Translations under genes and position numbers: made by a program | The notes under the pieces: generated by a model | Databases searched by the model: none | Seen by the model: only the letters and a program-made list of their open reading frames with translations | What the model was told of the DNA's origin: nothing | Assembly (NCBI RefSeq): GCF_037325665.1 | Contig: NC_090246.1 | Location: 20,165,600 to 20,229,599 of the forward strand | Direction: 5' to 3' | Length of the DNA stretch: 64,000 nucleotides | DNA from: Littorina saxatilis | Taxonomy: Eukaryota; Mollusca; Gastropoda; Littorinimorpha; Littorinidae | Shown: positions 38,336-50,815 of the stretch, piece by piece | Layout: each line of letters opens with the position of its first letter | How positions within the stretch are numbered: the first letter of the stretch is position 1

Positions 38336-38399
38336 CACGACCCTCGTCTCGATTCCCCCTCTGTGTTAAAACATTTAGTCATAACTTGACTAAATGTAA
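37499..38399 (+). mobile_element. Element A, copy 3 (complete)
   Basis: The 5' region carries ACATTTAGTCAAG (37521-37533). A (CA)n tract (38240-38330) precedes CACGACCCTCGTCTCGATTC and a 3' hairpin ACATTTAGTCA / TGACTAAATGT (38371-38381 / 38387-38397). No ORF. The 5' sequence is the complement of the hairpin's outer strand, a Helentron-associated style arrangement. Confidence 0.7.
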
Positions 38400-38484
38400 A
38401 AAGGAGGAAGTCTTAAATCGGGGGTCTTAAAATGGAGGTAAATTTACAGAGGTTATGAACATCTGAAAACGTAAGATCTTAACA

Positions 38485-39645
38485 AGTCGCGTATAAGGCG
38501 AAATTACTACATTTGGTCAAGCTGTGGAACTCACAGAATGAAACTGAACGCACTGCATTTTTTCACAATGACCGTAGTCCGCCGCTTGTGCATAACGTAG
38601 TGAAACTGACGAGCCTGTTCAGCGCGGTAGTGGTTTCGCTGTGCTGGATAGCACGCTTTTCTGTACCTCTCTTCGTTTTAACTTTCTGAGCGTGTTTTTA
38701 ATCCAAACATATCATATCTATATGTTTTTGGAATCAGGAACCGACAAGGAATAAGATGAAATTGTTTTTAAATCGATTTCGGAAATTTGATTTTGATAAT
38801 AATTTTTATATTTTTAATTTTCAGACCTTGTTTTTAATCCGAATATAACATATTTATATGTTTTTGGAATAAAAAAATTATGAAGAATAAGATGAACGTA
38901 AATTTGGATCGTTTTGACGGGCACAGTGGCGTGGTGGTAAGACGTCGGCCTCGTAATCGAGAGGTCGGGAGTTCGAATCCCGGTCGCTGCCGCCTGGTGG
39001 GTTAAGAGTGGAGATTTTTCCGATCTCCCAGGTCAACTTATGTGCAGACCTGCTAGTGACGTAACCCCCTTCGTGTGTACACGCAAGCACAAGACCAAGT
39101 GCGCACGGAAAAGATCCTGTAATCCATGTCAGAGTTCGGTGGGTTATGGAAACACGAAAATGCCGCCCAGCATGCCTACTGAACGAAATCGGAGTGAAGC
39201 TGACTCAGAGTATAGTGTGGGGAACCCAAATGGGCAAACGAGCTCACACGTAACCAGACAATTCTGGAACGCTGAAGAAGAAGAAGAAGGATCGTTTTAT
39301 AAAACAATAATTTTAATTACAATTTTCAGATTTTTAATGACCAAAGTCATTAATTAATTTTTAAGCCACCAAGCTGAAGTGCAATACCGAAGTCCGGCCT
39401 TCGTCGAAGATTGCTTGGCCAAAATTTCAATCAATTTGATTAAAAAACGAGGGTGTGACAGTGCCGCCTCAACTTTTATAAAAAGCCGGATATGACGTCA
39501 TCAAAAGTATTTATCGAAAAAAAGAAAAAAAGGTCCGGGGATATCATACCCAGGAACTCTCATGTCAAATTTAATAAAGATCAGTCCAGTAGTTTGATCT
39601 GAATCGCCTTACACACACACACACACACGCACGCACAGACAGACA

Positions 39646-39702
<57 letters not shown>

Positions 39703-39797
39703 ACACACACACATACACACACACACACATACACCACGACCCTCGTCTCGATTCCCCCTCTATGTTAAAACATTTAGTCAAAACTTGACTAAATGTA
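38485..39797 (+). mobile_element. Element A, copy 4, interrupted by a SINE
   Basis: Begins at GTCGCGTATAAGGCG and ends in the hairpin 39770-39780 / 39786-39796. A SINE (38916-39288) splits it, flanked by the 10-bp duplication GGATCGTTTT. Its (CA)n tract is at 39611-39732. Confidence 0.75.
38916..39288 (+). mobile_element. tRNA-derived SINE (SINE-3 type) nested in element A
   Basis: The tRNA-like head GGCACAGTGGCGTGGTGGTA with B box GAGTTCGAATCCCGG is followed by a body (GATCTCCCAGGTCAACTTA, CAGACCTGCTAGTG, GGTGGGTTATGGAAACACG) and a GAAGAAGAAGAAG tail. Flanked by GGATCGTTTT at 38906-38915 and 39289-39298. Confidence 0.8.
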
Positions 39798-39839
39798 AAA
39801 ATGAGGAAGTCTTAAATCGGGGGGTTTAGAAGGGGGTTC

Positions 39840-41880
39840 CACTTAAGACAAAACACACGAAGTTGACACTGTCAGCAGTGGAATGCGGGACTGGTCGATC
39901 GGCTCTTACGTGTGATGTGGTGTGACAGATCAATATATGTAAAACGGGCCGTCTGTCACCGAGAGTAACCTCCATAAACAGGGCTAGAACTTCGAGAAAT
40001 AGCTCAAATTCTCTTATTGATTTTTAGGGCTTTCTCGCGGAATTCCTTCAGTAGGTGACGGTCTGAGCGCTAGGTAACCGCCTCCTGCAAATTCCCCTGT
40101 CTCTTAGGTTCAGGAAGTTGCACCCCGGCTTCGAAGTGCAGCTTTATTCACCTTGGGCTGATCAAGTGTCTAGACAGTTCTGTCATGCTGCACCATATCA
40201 CTGAGTGCGCCTGTATGCAGGTCTGACGACCCAGTGAGTTGACAGACTGACGTTAAAATCTGTTTATGACGGCACGTTTTTGCCTAAAACCATCACGTTT
40301 CTGCAAAGATCATAAAAAAATTGATTTTTGTTGGGTAATCGCTCATTATTATTAAGAACACATGTTGTGATATATATGATTAAGGTTGTGGATTTTGGCG
40401 CTCATACCGTCAGAAAGATTAGCCAAAGGTGATGATGTACTTTGGGATCACCTCTAAGTCAGCATTCTTCGTTGTAATCATCCTGCAAGATATCGGTAAT
40501 TCAGTAGTAATGTCTGTAATCATCGGTAATAGTATGGAAATGGGGGTCTGGTAGCTCCGTTGGTGCAGCAGTAGACGTGTGATGCTGGAGTCACAGGTTC
40601 GATTCCAGGCGGGGGTGGACACGGTTCAACTGAATGTGATGTCCCAAAGACGGAATCCATGTCCCACCATGTGCCACTGCCGTGGCATGCAAAAGACCTC
40701 GGTCAGTCGTTCGGCCAGAAGTTCAAATTGCTGATTAGTCCTTAACGTACACACACTTGGGTAGCGCCACTCTTGTTGCTGCTAGCTTTCCACTGGGAGG
40801 AGGCGACCCGAATTTCCAAGCGATGCCTAAGAAAGCAATGAGATGAAAATGAAAATCGGCGTAATTAACAATCCTCATTTTCTCATTTGGTTCGATTTGG
40901 CGGCGTATATAATAAGCGTTAAAAGTCTGAACCTGATTGTACAAGTAAGATATGGATTGCTGAGCAGTGAGTGTTATTTGTAATCAGCTATAATAACAAT
41001 AACAAAGATAATGGAATTATTACTTTTGGTGCTTGTATGCTGTCATAGATATTGGCCCCACGCGGCGATTCGTGCAACCCACTCAGCCGTCTGATCCTTG
41101 TCGCTGAATGCAAGTCGACATCATTTTCAACATGCACATGAATGCACACACTTGATAAAGACTTTAGTTAACCTGTTCTGCGTTTTTTTGTTTTTTGCAC
41201 AACCAGCCTTTTAATTGCTCTATGTGTGCTATTCAAATGATTATTGGCGTTTTTCTTCGTATCAGTAGAGAATATGTAGCTGTCGATGTTTGACACTCAA
41301 GACACACTGAAGGGCTTACGTCATCAAGGTGTCTCGGTTTAGTTCAGTCTCTCTAGTCAGGCCTGTGCTAGCGACTGTCCTACTCTAGCTGTGAAACTCG
41401 TTTTGGTAACGAATTCGACGCGTCATTTCTAGCCCTTTTCATTGTCCTGATGACTTTTCAAAATATTCTGAGAGAAACGGTGATTAATTTGTATGCGGCC
41501 AAGTTTCCAATTAGTGCGGAGTGAACAATCAGAATTCCGTCAGAATGCTTGTCAGGCAATCGTGTCTTTCATTTGACAGTGTTCTTGGACTACTGACAGG
41601 CCAATGGAGCGTAGTGATTCTTTACTTCTTCATGATTTGACTCTGAACCTATTAGGGGCAGCAACTCGATCATAATGCGTTAACACAGGTACAACTTTGT
41701 GGACCATGGTCTCTATGCAGCACAACTTTTACGGGCAGGCTCTTTGTTCCACCTTGGCATTGGACCATCGTATGGACAGATATATCATCTTATCGATGGA
41801 TTATCGTGTCATTAGACCTCCATATCCTTGCCCTTTTTCTTAGATTAAGATAAGGGTCAGAGAGGGTGTGGAGGGGGTCG
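39840..41880. other. No gene recognised outside one SINE
   Basis: Unique-looking sequence around the SINE at 40546. No ORF over 75 codons of plausible composition. Confidence 0.5.
40546..40850 (+). mobile_element. tRNA-derived SINE sharing a SINE-1 3' module
   Basis: tRNA-like head GTCTGGTAGCTCCGTTGGTG with B box CAGGTTCGATTCCAGGC, then GACACGGTTCAACTGAATG. The 3' part (TTGGGTAGCGCCAC, CCCGAATTTCCA) matches the module at 12400 and 59815. Confidence 0.6.
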
Positions 41881-41989
41881 ATCGAGGGGGGGGGGGGGGG
41901 GGGTGGGGGGTGGGGGGAGAAGGTCCAGGCAAAGGAAAACTGGAACGGTGAAAACTTTGATCCCATTACTCCTCTGAACTCTAAATTAT

Positions 41990-42215
41990 AAATAATTAAT
42001 TTGACTCTACTGAACACTAATTATAAATAGTCCGTTTGACTCTACTAAACTCTAATTATGAATAGTTCATTTGACTCTATTGAACGCTAATTATGAATAG
42101 TCCATTTGACTCCACTGAAATCTAATTATGAATAGTACATTTGACTCTACTGTACTCTGATTATGAATAGTACATTTGACTCTACATTTGACTGTACTGT
42201 ACTCTAATTATGAAT
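41990..42215 (+). repeat. ~36-bp tandem repeat, about six copies
   Basis: TTTGACTCTACTGAACTCTA-type and ATTATGAATAGTCCA-type words alternate. Confidence 0.75.
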
Positions 42216-42357
42216 GGAACATTGACACAGTTAGCCGTGACACAGCGTCAAACCAGTGACACGGAAATATAAACTTCCTTCTGTCCATCATGTTACGTGA
42301 ACTTGAAAACTTTGTCTTCCGCGTTCTTTGAGCAAAACACTACTGCACGTAGACTTC

Positions 42358-42970
42358 TGCCAGGGTTCAACTTCATGCAGTCATGTGTATGGTTTGCCGT
42401 ATCTGAACACTGGGTTCAACTTCATGCAGTCATGTGTAGGGTTTGCTGTATCTGAACGTGACACTGGGTTCAACTTCATGCAGTCATGTGTAGGGTTTGC
42501 CGTATCTGAACACTGGGTTCAACTTCATGCAGTCATGTGTAGGGTTTGCTGTATCTGAACGTGACACTGGGTTCAACTTCATGCAGTCATGTGTAGGGTT
42601 TGCCGTATCTGAACACTGGGTTCAACTTCATGCAGTCATGTGTAGGGTTTGCCGTATCTGAACACTGGGTTCAACTTCATGCAGTCATGTGTAGGGTTTG
42701 CCGTATCTGAACACTGGGTTCAACTTCATGCAGTCATGTGTAGGGTTTGCCGTATCTGAACACTGGGTTCAACTTCATGCAGTCATGTGTAGGGTTTGCC
42801 GTATCTGAACACTGGGTTCAACTTCATGCAGTCATGTGTAGGGTTTGCCGTATCTGAACACTGGGTTCAACTTCATGCAGTCATGTGTAGGGTTTGCCGT
42901 ATCTAAACACTGGGTTCATCTTCATGGACAAGCGTAGTGTTTGCCGTGTTTAAGCACTGGGTTCATCGAT
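42358..42970 (+). repeat. 49/54-bp minisatellite, about 12 copies
   Basis: GGGTTCAACTTCATGCAGTC and GTGTAGGGTTTGCCGTATCT recur. The first part mixes 54-bp units carrying an extra CGTGA with 49-bp units; the later part is homogeneous 49-bp. The last two units are degenerate. Confidence 0.88.
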
Positions 42971-43635
42971 CGTAGTGCATAATCCAAAAAAAACAAGAAA
43001 GGTATGTTATGACAAAACAAAACAAAACAAAACAAAACAAAACGTTCACTGATCTTCGACCCTGCGGTCTTTTAAGTGGATAGACCCTTATAAACAGAAA
43101 ATCTGACAAATTTTCCAGAAGCTGGTCCGGAAGACACACAGGCGAGGCATTCTATTGTAAGCTGATACCCTTGAGCCACCGGGAGTCCTTCGCACTGACA
43201 GACGGTATCCCCAGTGGAGTTTGGGATAAACACGAGCGAGTCATCAATATAACAGAAAGGACAGTTTCGTCTGAGTGGGACATGCGTACAGTCTGCCCAC
43301 GGTTTTACTTTCTCACCACCCCAACCCACCCCCCCCCCCCACACACACACACACCATCGCCACTCCCACTATCCCAACTGTCTGGCTGTCTTTTTTCCCC
43401 CCTCACCCATATTATTCAGCAACAGGGCACCTCTTGTAATACCGCTGTCATTTACGAGTGTATCCCTGGAGATCCTATTGTCAGAGATAACAACAGACAA
43501 TTATCATGAAGTGGTCCCTAGAAAAAAGACGGTGTCCCTACCACATGATTGTTCACTGTATTCTCAGCAAGTACAGAAAGTGCACACGTACACCAAATGC
43601 AGTCTAACACCCAGACCTTGTGCACGTTACTTTAA

Positions 43636-44409
43636 GGGGGCAGTACTACCTAGCGGACGGTATATTTTCTGTCTCTTTAGTACACACCTTAAATACTATC
43701 ATATTTGTAAAATTTTTTGACTGTATATATATATAGATAAATTGCATAGTGTTCTAATAAAAAAAGAATTTTTTTAATGTGTTAATTAGAATGAGCACAT
43801 GATTTGTTTGGGTGAAGCTGTTTATGTCTGTGACGGAAAATCGTATAGTCTGCTTTCACAAAGATAGCAGAAAAAGTATGTGATAAAGGTGTTAAACACT
43901 TGTCACAAGCAGTTTTAACTTGTTGCTCTGGAAGCTAAACCGATAATCTTTTTGCTGATGCTATATATGACCTTGTCACATTGATGGCACTCTCGACAAC
44001 ATTTAATTTAAACAAAAAATAGTAACAAAAAAACGTATTTGTCATACCATTTGTACTAGCCACAAAAACGTCGGTTAAGCTTCCTGCAAATGCTTTAGAT
44101 AATTCATGTGGAAAACTAGAACATTCTATCTTAAATAGTTCTTGAGGATATCTTTATAAAACAAGAACAATGATTAAAATTTCTTTAACTTTTTTACCAC
44201 AAAATAATGAATATTTGCACACCAACTGTGAAGACACATTCTCATTCAGCACTTTCATAGCTAGGGTTATATTGCCTTCAGCACTTTCACAGCTAGGGTT
44301 ATATTGCCTTCTGCTCAAATTTCAGCCATTTTGTATCTAAAAAGTGGCATCGCGTAACAAAACCCCCAAAAAGTGATTTTTCATAAATTCTCAGGATAAT
44401 ACTGCCCCC
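43636..44409. mobile_element. TTAA-flanked DNA element (piggyBac-like MITE)
   Basis: 774 bp with perfect 10-bp ends GGGGGCAGTA / TACTGCCCCC directly flanked by TTAA on both sides (43632-43635, 44410-44413). TTAA duplication is the hallmark of piggyBac insertion. The interior is AT-rich without an ORF and holds a 38-bp direct duplication (about 44247-44312, CAGCACTTTCA...GGGTTATATTGCCTT). Confidence 0.65.
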
Positions 44410-44619
44410 TTAACTCAAAATGGGACACAGATGCTTCTGTGATGACTAGTGTTAGAAATATGTAGCGATAAATATGTCAAGAACGTTTGATTTTTGTGTG
44501 TGTTCCATCTATTGATTGTTGCAAGCTACCATTGTTTGTTATGCAAATGAGGCGGCACATGTTGCATTGATGCAGTCAACTCCTTAAATAACAGTCCTCT
44601 CTGTATAATGTTGCAGCAG

Positions 44620-44781
44620 AATAATGGTGTGTGTGTGTGTTTGGTGGTGTGTGTATGTGCGTGCATGCATGTGTGTGCGCGAGTTGCAATGCACATTTTG
44701 TGAACTTGTACATTCTGAGTTCTTGTGTGTGTGTGTGTGAGTATGAAATGTATATCCTTGTGTATTAGTGCATTCTCTGTC

Positions 44782-44836
<55 letters not shown>

Positions 44837-45018
44837 GAATATGTACATCCTCAAATCCGCCTTTTTTCTGTTTGATGCAAAATGTCCCATATCACTTCAG
44901 GAAAAAATTGCTGTCAAAATTATTTCCTTATAACCAAATATACACAAACACACACACTCATATACAGTAAAACAGAAAGACACACACACACACACTCATA
45001 CAGAAAAACAGAAAGACA

Positions 45019-45089
<71 letters not shown>

Positions 45090-45090
45090 A
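44620..45090. repeat. (GT)n and (CA)n microsatellites
   Basis: GT tracts 44628-44665 and 44785-44835, then CA tracts 44945-45085, with opposite polarity on one strand. Confidence 0.88.
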
Positions 45091-46020
45091 CTCAAGCTTG
45101 AGAACATGGAACAAAACTCAGGCATCATATTTAGTGTCCAATTCATTGGACCAGTCATCAATAGACTCATTGGACTGATATGTTGCAGGGCTCAAGCAAT
45201 ATAAAAAAAGTCACTGTTCTCTAACTACCCACTGTGGACCTTACATCATAGGAATTGGGATGTTGTGGTATACACACAGAAGCAATTGATGTGCAGCATA
45301 GCTATATTTATACAAAAATATTCTCCAGGGTGACTCAGACTGAGCACTGGAAATGAGGTGCAATTGGGCTGAAACTCTCAAAGCCTTCAAAACATTTGCA
45401 TCTACATATTTTCATCCACCTGTGAAAGAGCTTAATCACAGGTATATTTCTTCTTGTGTATGCAACCGTGTTCACCATTACAGATTTCTACAGACTTTTT
45501 TTTACATGGGGTAAGAACATCTTTCAAGTTACAATGCATGCCAAAACTTAACTGCTCGGTAGCTTTCTCTGCAGAGTTGGGTGTTAATTTTTTCTTCTTT
45601 AAAGTGACATTAATTTGTTTAATTAATTCAGCAAAAAAAACACACTCTACTCTGTACAGTATGCAGCCATGCTCTTGATTTCTGGTATGCACGCCCAAAC
45701 AAAAGTCTGGAGTAATCTGTGGCGGTTAACATGATCTTGTATTCAGTAAGGACAGTACCCTTAAATGACAACTTTTGAAAATTATCAGTTGTAGCACACC
45801 AATGTTATATCCTTCACTGGCCGCTGGAAAGTGCATGAGCGTTTAGTCCTTAAAACTAGTAATGTCTGAACACTCGCATAACAACGTTTTTTCTATCATA
45901 TCCACAGTTTAACAGTCAACATACAAATCAACATGTTTCTAGTCGGCACAATCATGACAAACAACATTCCAGAAGATGTATTATGAATCATCAGCTTGAT
46001 TCTGGTGCATGTACAGTGGA

Positions 46021-46460
46021 ACCCCCCTTTTAAGACCCCTCCGATTGAGACTTCCCCATTTTTAAGACCTTACATTTCAGATTTTCTGTTTATTACCTCT
46101 GTAAATTGATCACCGTTTTAAGACTCCACCCTTTTTAAGACCCCTCTGATTGAGACTTCTCCATTTTTAAGACCTTACATTTCAGATTTTCTGTTCATAA
46201 CCTCTGTAAATTGATCACCGTTTTAAGACTCCACCCTTTTTAAGACCCCTCTGATTGAGACTTCTCCATTTTTAAGACCTTACATTTCAGATTTTCTGTT
46301 TATTACCTCTGTAAATTGATCACCGTTTTAAGACTCCACCCTTTTTAAGACCCCTCTGATTGAGACTTCTCCATTTTTAAGACCTTACATTTCAAATTTT
46401 CTGTTCTTTACCTCTGTAAATTGACCACCGTTTTAAGACTTCACCCTTTTTAACACCCAG
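46021..46460 (+). repeat. 105-bp tandem repeat, four copies (taagac family)
   Basis: TTTTTAAGACCCCTCTGATT recurs at 46031, 46136, 46241 and 46346, a strict 105-bp period. Each unit also has GACCTTACATTTCAGATTTT. The array begins after ACAGTGGAACCCCCC. Confidence 0.85.
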
Positions 46461-46483
46461 TTTTCTCAGATTTTGGAGGTCCT

Positions 46484-46935
46484 TTCTTTCTTTCTTTATT
46501 TGGTGTTTAACGTCGTTTTCAACCGTTCAAGGTTATATCGTGACGGGGAAAGGGGGGAGATGGGATAGAGCCACTTGTTAATTGTTTCTTGTTCACAAAA
46601 GCACTAATCAAAAAATTGCTCCAGGGGCTTGCAACGTAGTACAATATATGACCTTACTGGGAGAATGCAAGTTTCCAGTACAAAGGACTTAACATTTCTA
46701 ACATACTGCTTGACTAAAATCTTTACAAACATTGACTATACTCTATACTAGAAACACTTAACAAGGGTAAAAGGAGAAACAGAATCCGTTAGTCGCCTCT
46801 TACGACATGCTGGGGAGCATCGGGTAAATTCTTCCCCCTAACCCGCGGGGGGACCAGGGAGGGGTAAATCCTTCCCCCTAACCCGCGGGGGGACCAGGGA
46901 GGGGTAAATCCTTCCCCCTAACCCGCGGGGGGATT
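46484..46935 (-). mobile_element. SINE-like repeat (SINE-5) with triplicated 40-bp 5' end
   Basis: A (TTTC)n tail at the left, a body with GGTGTTTAACGTCG and GGGATAGAGCCACTTG, then CGCCTCTTACGACATGC. The 5' end CCTAACCCGCGGGGGGA is present three times in tandem (46839-46931). Confidence 0.65.
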
Positions 46936-47774
46936 TGGAGGTCCTAAAAAGGGAGGTTTCACTGTACGAAAACCAAGTGCTACAGGGTTGCACACATGCC
47001 AAAACTGTCTGCTGAACTTTACAAACTTTCACAACTAATGACATTTACAATTAGGGTAAGTACACATGATAGTGGAAAGGGGAGCTTAAGGGACTCGACT
47101 AGAAAAGCTACTAGTATTTAAATAATACAGGTCATGGTTTAGTAGACACGAGGAAAAAGAGCACTAAATGAAGGAGCAAAAAAGCAGCATTTTGACTAAA
47201 ATTACATTCACTAAAAACTTGATTGTTCTTGTTTTGCAGGATTGTTACTCCCTGTAAGCAGAATTATTTGCATACCACACGTGCCATGCTTTCTAAGCTG
47301 ATACACATAATAAACTGCCCCTTTTACATTCAAAAGGCCTCAGTTTTATAGAACAATACAATTATGACAAAACTTCAATGTCATCCATAGCCTATTTTCT
47401 GCGACACCTCAAGAGACAATACCGTCTCAAAAATATTCATGAAGTAAAAAAAGAACCAAACCACTTTTGCTTTTAAATCCCTTCCCTGTGGAATAACAAT
47501 AAATTAAATTCCAATAATGTCAAATTTCTCTCTTACACAACAATTCCATAAAACCTTAACTATAAAACGCAACTGATAAAACTAAAAATAAAATTGTTAC
47601 TGCAAGTTGCAGTTTTCGTAACCACTTGTTTGTAAACAAAATTTTTTTCAGGCACTTAAGATTAAAATGGACGGCTCATTTATTTTGCAGAACGTTTAGA
47701 GCATATAAGACACAAACACTTTATCACATTACAGAACCCAAAAGAGAAGAAACAAGAAGAGCAAACGCTCGATC

Positions 47775-48304
47775 GAGTCACTTTCGCAGTTCTGAATATT
47801 ATATGAGGCATCAGATGGACAGGAAGAAATTGCTATTCACAACACAATGAGTCACGTTCACATAAAATTTGAGCCCGGTCACTTTTATAGTTTCCGAGAA
47901 AAGCCCAACGTTAAGTTGTGTGTTGCCGAACAGAAAAGGCTAGTTATCTCCCTTGTTTTTCTGATAACGTTCGTAAAAGGCTACAGATGTAAATACTTTG
48001 ATGTAAAGAATAATCCTACAAAGTTTCAATCACATCCGATGAACTTTGTCAAAGATATAAAATGTCTAATTTTTCCTTTGACGCTGACCTGTGACCTTGA
48101 AAAAGGTCAAAGGTCAACAAAACCATCGTTAAAGTGTAGAGGTCATTGGAGGTCACGACTAAACAAAATATGAGCCCGATCGCTTTGATAGTTTCCGAGA
48201 AAAGTCCAACGTTAAGGTGGTGTCTACGGACGGCCGGCCGGCCGGCCGGCCGGACAGACTAACACTGACCGATTACATAGAGTCACTTTTTCTCAAGTGA
48301 CTCA
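47775..48304 (+). mobile_element. Repeat with GAGTCACTT ends and GGCC tract (HINE-like family C)
   Basis: Starts GAGTCACTT (47775-47783) and ends in the hairpin GAGTCACTT / AAGTGACTC (48280-48288 / 48296-48304). A (GGCC)n tract lies 25-50 bp before the hairpin. ATAGTTTCCGAGAAAAG occurs twice inside. No ORF. Confidence 0.5.
48232..48256. repeat. (GGCC)n self-complementary tract
   Basis: Six or so GGCC words in a row, fully palindromic, next to the 3' hairpin of the element at 47775. Confidence 0.8.
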
Positions 48305-50504
48305 AAAATGTTCCATTTACACATACATTTTACTTGAGGCGAGAAAATAACTGCAGGAGTATAAAGGGAGGTAAATCCGTACTCCTGTTCATTTTCATAA
48401 ACTGAACGCATGTAACATCTCATCCCTAGTCAAATTTGTATGCAAACAAGTATTACTGTAAAACTCATTGAGTTAAAACCATCTATAAGATTCATGACTG
48501 ATGCACTTTTGATGTTGATAAAGGTAAACATGTGGTGATGTTGCCTTTTATTCTTGACATGCAGTTACATTTTAGGTACATGAAACCGATGTAAAATCGT
48601 GTAAAAATCAAGTTTTTTGTTTTAGAAAGAAAAATTAAGTTAGGTTCCAGACAACCAAGCCTTCTGATCTATGCAATAAAGTAACTCTTGAACAAACTGG
48701 ACGAAAGAAAATCATCAGTGCAGACACTTGGGATATAAATTGTGCACACATACACACGAAACAGGTGCTTACATTGTGTTGATATTATTATTGGAATGCT
48801 ATCAAGTTCATAATCACAGCAAAAAGTTGGTAGGAGCAACTTGATAACAGATTTCATAAATATGTGACACCAAAGTCTTCTTTTCTCCACACACTGACAA
48901 GTTTAAACGAACAGGTAATTCAAAGCATGCAAGATGACCAAACCCTCTAACAAACATAAAGGCGAGCTTGCAGAATTGAGACAGGTGTCCTAACCTGAAG
49001 GTGGAGGCTATAAATCTGACAAGTTTTGTTAGTCAGACCGACAAGCCTGACCTGCCTTGCATAGAACAAAACACTAGATTTGTGAATGCCTCCTGGTTTT
49101 CTACTCTACACACAACTTGCTGATGCACAATAGATGAATACAGATTGTTGTTTAAAATGTCTGCATGTATCACAATTTTTTGTTGTTAAAAGAAGAAAAT
49201 TCTCACTTCCATCAAGCTAAAGTAGCGGTAAAAGTTAAATTCACATTTAAAAAGAGATAAATGGCAAACAAAACAAAAAAAATAAATAAAATAAACAGAA
49301 GCTCAAAGCATTCAAACATCGCACCTGACAAAGACAATCGTTAGGAATCCAACAGGTAAACAGGCAAATAATTTAAATCTCTGCAACACACAAATGCATA
49401 ACCCTACACAAACATTCAGCCATGAACCATGCTCTTAAACAGCGAAAGACTTCTGGATCCATTTCTTACACAGTAACCATGACTACTTGCGTGTACTTTA
49501 AATCACTACACATGTTTTATACATAACTGTACATGTCTTAAAATGTATCTAAGTATACAAAAATACACACTTGTCCACAAAATGTCTGCACGTGAATGTA
49601 CAATCCTGGTGACACAAAGTCTCATGAGAATCTTCACCAAGAGACCAATTCTTTTAGTCAAAAGTTTTAACGTTGAGGTCTATTTATAAACGGGTTAAAA
49701 ATACTAGCGATATTATACATAGACACATATGAAACCAGTTTCTGGGATAAAATGTTTGTAGAGAAACAATGTTTCAATCCACTCCAGTAATGTCCAGGTC
49801 AACATTTTCAACCCTGTTGTTAGCTGTGATATGCATTCATGAAAATTAGCCAGAGGAAACAGGACTCCATTAAAAAAGATTAATGATACCAAAACTTGGT
49901 GAATATGTTCTGAAATCAAAGACACATTTTCACCACTGATTTTTTGTCCTCAGTTAATAAGCTTGGGATAAATTAATCTTCTTCTCGTTCGCTCGGGATA
50001 AATTAATTAGCTCTGTATTCCGTCATAAAATATTTTCTTTCAAGCACCATGCTTCTGTAAACCATCTTTAGTAAAGGTGTTTATTCGACAGAGATGAGCT
50101 AAAAAGAAAACAAAATCACCCCAGAAACATAGCATTTTCAGGTCAAAGCAAAGCAAAAAGGCCATATACATACTTGCAGTAAGGACCTGAAGACATTTAC
50201 CAGGAGCAAAGCGGATAGCAGGCCTTCATGGTTAAAATAATACCAACCAGACAAAGTAGACTTTTCAGCCACATTTATACTAAACAGTTGTGACCACTTC
50301 AGATTAAGTTAGATCACCCAAAGTGTCTTGCATCAATATTCTCTTTTGCTGCTTAAATGCAAATGTAACTGTCTCAATGAGAAGATAATATGTGTAAGAA
50401 TTCTGTTGAGGTTAATTAAAGTATAAAAGAGTTCCTTTATAATCTGTTAAGTATTAAAAGGGGGGAGATCAGTGCATGGCAGAAGGGCAAGACATGTGAC
50501 AAAA
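48305..50504. other. Repeat-poor AT-rich region downstream of RAB11FIP3/4
   Basis: No ORF or known repeat. Could be distal 3' UTR of the minus-strand gene or intergenic. Confidence 0.4.
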
Positions 50505-50815
50505 TTAATTTATTTTTAAATTTTAATTTACGAGGATTTATATTGCGCACGTATCTCACCACACAAGGCGACTCAAGGCGCATGTTACCTATTAATGCCG
50601 TGTGAGATGGAATTTTTTACACAATATATCACGCATTCACATCGGCCAGTAGATCAACAGCCTATTGGCGCTGCATCCACCTTTCACGGCCTATTATTCC
50701 AGGTCACACGGGTATTTTGGTGGACATTTTTATCTACGCCTGTACAATTTTGCCAGGAAAGACCCTTTTGTCAATCGTGGGATCTTTAACGTGCATACCA
50801 ATGTAATGTACACGA
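50505..50815 (-). mobile_element. SINE-1 copy, 5' truncated
   Basis: Body motifs CCGTGTGAGATGGAATTTTT, CACACGGGTATTTTGGTGG and CAATCGTGGGATCTTTAACG in reverse orientation. The copy stops after GTAATGTACACG, so the tRNA head is missing. Confidence 0.7.

Larger units (their letters stand above)
36540..39840 (+). repeat. Composite array: element A inside a duplicated taagac-family repeat
   Basis: Each element A block is preceded by GGAGGTAAATTTACAGAGG...GTAAGATCTTAA and followed by GAGGAAGTCTTAAATCGGGG. These flanks (36610-36685, 38400-38484, 39798-39835) are pieces of one repeat, so a segment holding the element was itself duplicated after insertion. Confidence 0.6.

Noticed and set aside
42358-42970. 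Regular repeats that superficially resemble a CRISPR array
   Set aside because: No unique spacers: the whole unit repeats. This is a eukaryotic minisatellite.
45432-45698. 88-codon minus-strand ORF with two EHGCI-type motifs
   Set aside because: More ordinary composition than most, but no recognised family, no splice context and it opens in a repeat-bearing region; too weak to call a gene.
48669-48890. 73-codon minus-strand ORF in the repeat-poor region
   Set aside because: No family resemblance and no splice or start support; probably untranslated or intergenic.
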